Shown one piece after another: positions 6,319 to 10,522 of a stretch of DNA of 10,522 nucleotides (position 1 is its first letter; each line of letters begins with the position of its first letter). Below the pieces are notes generated by a model, which saw nothing but the letters and a program-made list of their open reading frames with translations, did not search any database and had not been told where the DNA came from. A program made the translations under genes and the position numbers. The stretch is from Alcaligenaceae bacterium (GTDB taxonomy: Bacteria > Pseudomonadota > Gammaproteobacteria > Burkholderiales > Burkholderiaceae). The stretch is taken from assembly GCA_947445495.1 (NCBI GenBank), contig CANFEI010000016.1:1-10522 (forward strand), read 5' to 3'.

Positions 6319-7617
6319 ATGATACAGAATACTTTTTTATTGCGACACGTCCTTTTGAACATCATTGCATTAGTCATCATCGGGTTAGGCGCTTCGATTG
6401 CCCCGCTGGACTTCTCTGTAAACGTCGCGTTCCCGGCGATCTCAGAGGCCTTCTCACTTCCCACTAAAAGTATTCTCTGGATTCCGTTCTCCTACGTACT
6501 GACCTATGGCGTACTGGTCATCGGATTTGGCGCATTGGGTGACAGGCTGGGCCATCTGAGGGTTTTCCGAGCTGGCCTCATCTTGGCGATTATTGCGCTC
6601 TCTCTTTGCGCCCTCGCCCCCACCTATCCATGGCTCATCGCTGCACGGGTATTGCAGGGTATCGCCATGGCGTTAACGCTGTCTTGCGCGCCGGCCATCG
6701 TGACCTTTCTGTATGACGAAACACAACGCACCCGAGCGTTGTCGCTCTACGGAAGCATGACAGCGATTGCGAGCGTGGCTGCGCCACTCATAGGCGGCGT
6801 GATGATTGCCTGGATGGATTGGCCTGGTGTCTATTGGTTCAGGGTTCCGATCGCAATCATTGCGCTGGCCCTATTGCCTTTTTTAAATCAACGACTCATA
6901 GCCAACGTGCGACACCGCAGCCTAGCCACTGCGCAAACGAAACCCTCAACGCTACGACTGCTGTTTCATACCTGCCGCCAAGATCAGCGCTTCTTATGGA
7001 TAAATATCGTCAGCGCTGTCTTACAGCTATCGACCTTCTCCGTACCCTTGTTGGTCCCCTACTATCTTTCCACGATCGCGGCTTGGCCCTCGCAACAGAT
7101 AGGGATCGTTTTAGGCAGTTGGGCCATCGGCACACTGCTTGGCTCGATGCTGACCGGTATTGTTTCCAAGCGCTGGCGATCAAATGCCATCGCTTGCGCA
7201 GCGGCTTGGCTATGCACGTGCGGATTGCTCTGCGTCATGCTTTGGTCCGAGACGCCTAACTGGAGCCTCATTTTCTTTTCAATGCTTCTTCATGGTTTGG
7301 GACTGGGGATGTTTCAGGTGGCCTACGCAGACTGGATTGTTGCGAGCCTTCCTCGTCAAGCGCGCGGCGTCGCAGGCGGCATCACCGTTTTTACCCGTAC
7401 GGTGGGTGTCGTATCGGGCGCAATGTTTTGGCTCTGGGTGCTACAACTGGCAGAGCCTTCGCCTGCCCTCGAGGCTCTGCTTCCGAAGCAAATATTCATC
7501 AACGGCTTTCAAAACGTTTTTTTATGCGCCGCTGGGCTGATCGCGACTTGCCTTGTCTTGACGACCCTGCTCACCAAATTATGGCGAGATCTTCCACAGG
7601 AGCATCGCAACAACTGA
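6319..7617 (+). CDS. MFS transporter, DHA2-like drug/solute permease
   Basis: Inner-membrane major facilitator permease of 432 residues with about 12 hydrophobic segments. Its N-terminal segment reads APLDFSVNVAFPAI (28-41), the first-helix pattern of the DHA2 branch with D31. Motif A is GALGDRLGHLRVFRAG (71-86), motif B RVLQG (110-114) and motif C is a variant around ASVAAPLIGG (151-160). Classical DHA2 exporters have 14 helices and 450-550 residues, so this is a short relative; export or import cannot be told. The ATG at 6319 is the first possible start, an in-frame TAG lying two codons upstream, yet no Shine-Dalgarno is seen. The gene is divergent from the M20 hydrolase and shares its 76-bp control region, suggesting linked function. 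The stop codon lies inside the hairpin at 7614-7647. Confidence 0.93.
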   Translation: MIQNTFLLRHVLLNIIALVIIGLGASIAPLDFSVNVAFPAISEAFSLPTKSILWIPFSYVLTYGVLVIGFGALGDRLGHLRVFRAGLILAIIALSLCALAPTYPWLIAARVLQGIAMALTLSCAPAIVTFLYDETQRTRALSLYGSMTAIASVAAPLIGGVMIAWMDWPGVYWFRVPIAIIALALLPFLNQRLIANVRHRSLATAQTKPSTLRLLFHTCRQDQRFLWINIVSAVLQLSTFSVPLLVPYYLSTIAAWPSQQIGIVLGSWAIGTLLGSMLTGIVSKRWRSNAIACAAAWLCTCGLLCVMLWSETPNWSLIFFSMLLHGLGLGMFQVAYADWIVASLPRQARGVAGGITVFTRTVGVVSGAMFWLWVLQLAEPSPALEALLPKQIFINGFQNVFLCAAGLIATCLVLTTLLTKLWRDLPQEHRNN

Positions 7618-7647
7618 ATCAGCATCCTTGATCGGATGCTGATTCAG
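7614..7647. terminator. 14-bp perfect hairpin between convergent genes, probable bidirectional terminator
   Basis: CTGAATCAGCATCC and GGATGCTGATTCAG form a perfect 14-bp stem with the 6-nt loop TTGATC. It starts one base before the MFS stop codon and ends 11 nt before the stop of the convergent binding-protein gene, so it serves both 3' ends. The plus strand lacks a T-run after the stem, and the minus strand has only TTGTTGCG, so it is not a textbook intrinsic terminator; a 3'-end stabilising hairpin is the alternative. Confidence 0.65.
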
Positions 7648-7658
7648 AACTCGACAAA

Positions 7659-8705
7659 TTATGCGCCAGCCTTAAAGGACTTATTCCAGTACTCAAGAAC
7701 CTGAACTTTTTCAGAAACTAAAGACTTAGAATCGTAAGGTAGGACACGCTTAAGCTCGCTATCGCTAAAACTGACACGTGCTTTAAGATCTGCGGGTAAG
7801 TCTGCATTACGAACCGTTGGTGCATAGCCCATTGCACGCGCGAACTCGACCTGGCCTTTCGGATCCATCATTGCGTTCAGAAATTTCCAGGCGCCTGGCT
7901 TGTTACGAGCATTCTTAGGGACCGCACCTTCAAACGTTACCGCCACTGCACCCTCTTTCGGCACGACAAAACCTAAAGGCAAGCCTGCATCTTGCCATTG
8001 CAAGGCGCGCGCCTTCCACATGCACGTCATCCAGATCTCGCCTGATTTCAGTGCAGCAGCGACCGCTTCATTGGAAGGAAATATTTTTGGATCATTCTTT
8101 TTTATTTTTGCCAGCATCTCCATGCCCGCTTTAAAGGTCGACATGTTGCCGCCATTTGCTAAGCCGACAAAGAGCGTATTCGCGACATGCAAGATATCTG
8201 AAAAGCCGACTCGACCACGGTACTTAGGGTCGGTCGCCGCAGCGAACGAATCAGGAGGCGTGGGGATTTTTTCCTTGTTATAGACCAGCACCATTGCACT
8301 AAAAATGTGCGGAATCGAGTACGGCGTGCGGAATTGTTCAAACGTATTGGCAACGTTCGGCGTATTGGACGCACTCACAGCTTCAAATGGATCTACGAGT
8401 GACAAGTCATACATGTCAACATCTTGCAGCAAAGCCACATCCATCGAGCCACGACGCGACTTCGTTTCCGCGCGAACTTTGGTTGCCCGCGCAACGGCAT
8501 TGCCCGTATCAAAAACAACGGGTGCACCGGCCAAAGGATTTACAATTTTCTGCAGCAAGTTTTGGTAGTCTCCACCCCAAGTCCCCACCACCACATTTGA
8601 ATCTTGCGCGAAGGCCTCACGACCAAAAATTGGTAAGGCAGAGGCCAACAGCAGTCCAGAGGACGATTTTAAAAACGTACGTCGCTTAAAGGTCGTTGCT
8701 TGCAT
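7659..8705 (-). CDS. ABC-type extracellular solute-binding protein with Tat signal (PotD-like)
   Basis: Periplasmic binding protein of the iron/polyamine-type bacterial extracellular family. The 348-residue product starts with a twin-arginine signal, KRRTFLK (7-13), then a hydrophobic stretch and a probable cut after AFAQ (31-34), so it may be exported folded. The mature protein opens with VVVGTWGGDYQ (38-48), and has the SGEIWMTCMW stretch (221-230) and MGYAPTVRNADLP (282-294), all usual for PotD-like proteins. The ATG at 8705 was chosen over a start at 8828 because it gives the signal peptide and has AAGGAG 5 nt upstream. The first 20 nt overlap the end of the CobW-type gene. No ABC permease or ATPase is in the window; they may lie beyond the right edge, or this is an orphan. 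Ligand unknown. Confidence 0.93.
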   Translation of the reverse strand: MQATTFKRRTFLKSSSGLLLASALPIFGREAFAQDSNVVVGTWGGDYQNLLQKIVNPLAGAPVVFDTGNAVARATKVRAETKSRRGSMDVALLQDVDMYDLSLVDPFEAVSASNTPNVANTFEQFRTPYSIPHIFSAMVLVYNKEKIPTPPDSFAAATDPKYRGRVGFSDILHVANTLFVGLANGGNMSTFKAGMEMLAKIKKNDPKIFPSNEAVAAALKSGEIWMTCMWKARALQWQDAGLPLGFVVPKEGAVAVTFEGAVPKNARNKPGAWKFLNAMMDPKGQVEFARAMGYAPTVRNADLPADLKARVSFSDSELKRVLPYDSKSLVSEKVQVLEYWNKSFKAGA

Positions 8706-9771
8706 AAAAACTCCTTGGTGAAGACAAAGAAAGTTGACTGCGATGAGTTGCCGCCGATGGTGCGATCCCAGCCATTGGGTATAGCTTAACCGCTGACTGC
8801 TCAAAATGCATGGAAATTTCTTCGGCACTCAGATCGCGCGTGATAACAATAATCACATCCGGACGACTTTTGAAGGTCGACATCCTACGGGGCATGCCGT
8901 AGGTCGTCCCCACTCCTTGAATAAGAATCGGCTCCTCGCAGTCAGTGACCGTCACCAAGGCCTTAACACGCAATAGTTTTTCACCGGCCAGGCCCGCTAG
9001 GTCATCTAACCACCAGGACAAATTTTCCCAAGATATATCGGCCTGTGCTTCTCCGCGCAGAACATGTATCCGCTGGTGCGCTAATCCCGTACTCGCAAAG
9101 CCAAGATGCGCGGCAGCCAATTCAGTAATCGACGGCACGCCCTCTCCAGCCAATGCAAATGCCGTATCAACCACCGCAGAACGTTCACGTCCACAAACAA
9201 TTTCTGCCAAAGGGTTGATCGCGCGAGCCTCTTGTACGCGCAAATGAAGCGTCGCGTCATCAACAAGATCTGCTTTTGTCAGCACGATTTTCTGCGCAGC
9301 TGCGAGTTGAGCGACTGCCTCTTCGAACTGCTCTGCTCGTAGGCCACCCAACTGCGCATCGAGCGTAGAAACCACGGAGACGCGCAAGCCACGCTTCGAT
9401 AGTTCGGGATCGGCTAAGGACGCGAGGATCGGGCCTGGTCGCGACAGTCCGCTTGTTTCCAGAATCACGCGACCAAGTGCTGGCGCTCCTTCTGGGCGTG
9501 GTGCATCTAATAAATCAGCGACTGTGGTGACTAGACTGCTACGCAACGAACAGCATACGCATCCGTTAGCGAGCATTCGCAAATCTAAGGTATCTTGCGC
9601 TTCTGCGACCAAGACACCATCAATCCCGACGTCCCCCGCTTCGTTCACAATCACCGCAGTATCATGCAACTGCGTTTGACGTAAGAAATCAGACAGCAGT
9701 GTCGTCTTGCCACTGCCCAGAAAACCACACAGAACAATGAGCTCAACGGGCTGGCGGTCTGTCATCTTCAT
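8686..9771 (-). CDS. CobW/COG0523-family GTPase, putative metallochaperone
   Basis: G3E-family P-loop GTPase of the kind that delivers metals (zinc, cobalt) to client enzymes. The 361-residue product has a Walker A GFLGSGKTT (16-24), a switch stretch NEAGDVGIDG (43-52, NEFGEVGIDH in many relatives), the metal-binding CxCC motif GCVCCSLR (70-77), ETSGLSRPGP (105-114) and the guanine-specificity motif TKAD (165-168). The C-terminal CobW domain runs from about 234 to 335 and includes GTTYGMPRRMSTF. There is no histidine-rich tail; about 25 serine-rich residues extend past the domain. The start overlaps the amidohydrolase by 29 nt and the end overlaps the binding-protein start by 20 nt, so all three are one translational unit. 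The neighbouring metal-dependent amidohydrolase is the obvious client. An in-frame ATG two codons later is an alternative start. Cobalamin genes are absent, so the name CobW is avoided. Confidence 0.93.
   Translation of the reverse strand: MKMTDRQPVELIVLCGFLGSGKTTLLSDFLRQTQLHDTAVIVNEAGDVGIDGVLVAEAQDTLDLRMLANGCVCCSLRSSLVTTVADLLDAPRPEGAPALGRVILETSGLSRPGPILASLADPELSKRGLRVSVVSTLDAQLGGLRAEQFEEAVAQLAAAQKIVLTKADLVDDATLHLRVQEARAINPLAEIVCGRERSAVVDTAFALAGEGVPSITELAAAHLGFASTGLAHQRIHVLRGEAQADISWENLSWWLDDLAGLAGEKLLRVKALVTVTDCEEPILIQGVGTTYGMPRRMSTFKSRPDVIIVITRDLSAEEISMHFEQSAVKLYPMAGIAPSAATHRSQLSLSSPRSFYASNDL
8711..8716 (-). promoter_or_regulatory. Ribosome binding site for the Tat binding protein, just inside the cobW-like 3' overlap zone
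   Basis: AAGGAG on the minus strand lies 5 nt before the ATG at 8705 and falls within the coding sequence of the upstream GTPase gene. It fixes the start of the binding protein and shows that its translation begins before the upstream ribosome terminates. Confidence 0.75.
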
Positions 9772-10522
9772 TACCCACCCAACTCTGGTTCACAATATCG
9801 CGCACTTCAGTCAATAACTTGTCTGTGTCGTACACCACTCCAGCGCGAATCGTCCACCGCAATGAACGCTTCCACTCGGCTTTCGACGTCTCGTCATTGA
9901 GCCGAATTGCACCCGTGCCGTACATGAGTTTGAAATCCTCGAGTGGATTGAAATCATGCACAAGCAAATCAGCGCGCTTACCCACATCGATCGAACCTGT
10001 GTCATCCTCGAGCCCCAGCAACTCAGCACCCAGTGAGGTTGCCGCGCGCAAGACCTCTAGCGGATGAAAGCCAGCCTCCTGCAGCAACTCCAACTCGCGT
10101 ATCAGCCCGAAACCGTAGATCTGATAAATAAAACCAGAATCGCTTCCCGCACAGACACGGCCACCGAGATTCTTGTACTCATTGACGAACTGCATCCACA
10201 ATTGATAGTTCTGCTTCCACTCAACTTCATTCGTTGTGCTCCAGCGATACCAGTACGCGCCATGTCCGCCTCGCTGTGGCTGAAAATATTTCCAGATCGT
10301 TTTGATGGTGTAGTCGCCATGCCAGTCCGCTCTGCGCGCACGCATTAAGTCACGATTCGCATCATAGATATTGAAGGTCGGCACAAAGGTATGCCCCACC
10401 TCAAGAAACTGGTCCAGGACATCATTCCATTTTCTACTGCCAGGCTGCGCTGCCTGCATAAACATCTGTCCAGACACCGAAAAACGGAAATACTCATCTC
10501 CATAGTTGTAATCTGTCGGAAA
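9743..10522 (-). CDS. Amidohydrolase-superfamily protein, C-terminal part (N-terminus cut by window edge)
   Basis: Metal-dependent hydrolase of the imidazolonepropionase/prolidase-like amidohydrolase group. The frame is open through the right edge, giving the last 259 residues; a GTG at 10477 is only an internal codon, since codons before it (FPTDYNYGDEYFRFS) fit a continuing protein. The C-terminal half of the barrel is recognised by CAGSDSGFI (124-132 of the visible part), whose aspartate is the last metal ligand of the superfamily, then REL-LLQEAGFHPLEVLRAAT and the closing beta-sandwich motif GSIDVGKRADLLVHDFNPLED (186-206). The N-terminal HxH motif would lie outside. It is upstream in the operon and overlaps the CobW-type GTPase by 29 nt. 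Substrate unknown. Relatives include cyclic-amide and dipeptide hydrolases. Confidence 0.9.
   Translation of the reverse strand, partial: FPTDYNYGDEYFRFSVSGQMFMQAAQPGSRKWNDVLDQFLEVGHTFVPTFNIYDANRDLMRARRADWHGDYTIKTIWKYFQPQRGGHGAYWYRWSTTNEVEWKQNYQLWMQFVNEYKNLGGRVCAGSDSGFIYQIYGFGLIRELELLQEAGFHPLEVLRAATSLGAELLGLEDDTGSIDVGKRADLLVHDFNPLEDFKLMYGTGAIRLNDETSKAEWKRSLRWTIRAGVVYDTDKLLTEVRDIVNQSWVGNEDDRPPAR

Noticed and set aside
8706..8828. Extension of the Tat binding-protein frame by 41 codons to 8828
   Set aside because: It would bury the twin-arginine signal and overlap the CobW-type gene by far more; AAGGAG supports the ATG at 8705.

Overview
The window carries nine protein-coding genes, two of them cut by the window edges, packed with little spacing and in alternating orientation. 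The content is almost entirely solute uptake plus hydrolysis: a TRAP transporter, a Bug/TctC-type binding protein, a Tat-exported ABC-type binding protein, an MFS permease, three metal-dependent hydrolases (an aspartoacylase/AstE-like deacylase, an M20-type amidohydrolase/carbamoylase and an amidohydrolase-superfamily enzyme) and a CobW-type GTPase. An orphan Bug binding protein beside a hydrolase, together with the codon style and moderate GC, suggests a betaproteobacterium of the Burkholderiales, most likely Alcaligenaceae-like. This is inferred from gene content; no taxonomic marker is present. No RNA gene, CRISPR array, insertion sequence or phage gene was seen.

Layout. 1-2707 (minus): dctP-dctQ-dctM, a tightly coupled TRAP operon whose dctM runs off the left edge. 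2708-2955: divergent control region with a plausible promoter for each side, a palindrome in the dctP leader and a duplicated ACATGTC element. 2956-4946 (plus): Bug binding protein followed after 2 nt by an AstE/AspA-like deacylase. 4950-6242 (minus): M20 amidohydrolase whose stop lies 3 nt from the deacylase stop. 6243-6318: short divergent region with a perfect 8-bp inverted repeat. 6319-7617 (plus): MFS permease with no visible Shine-Dalgarno. 7614-7647: perfect 14-bp hairpin between convergent genes. 7659-10522 (minus): an operon read from right to left, amidohydrolase (cut at the right edge), CobW-type GTPase, Tat-signal binding protein, each overlapping the next.

How they may work together. 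The Bug protein plus deacylase pair looks like a capture-and-hydrolyse module for a small N-acylated, carboxylate-bearing compound. The M20 enzyme and MFS permease may be a second module sharing one control region. The right-hand operon joins a metal-dependent hydrolase, a putative metallochaperone and a binding protein whose permease genes, if any, lie outside the window. Substrates cannot be read from sequence alone. I see no obviously new defence or mobile system; the most unusual points are the coupled Bug-deacylase pair, the metallochaperone overlapped with an amidohydrolase, and the inverted repeats in the control regions.
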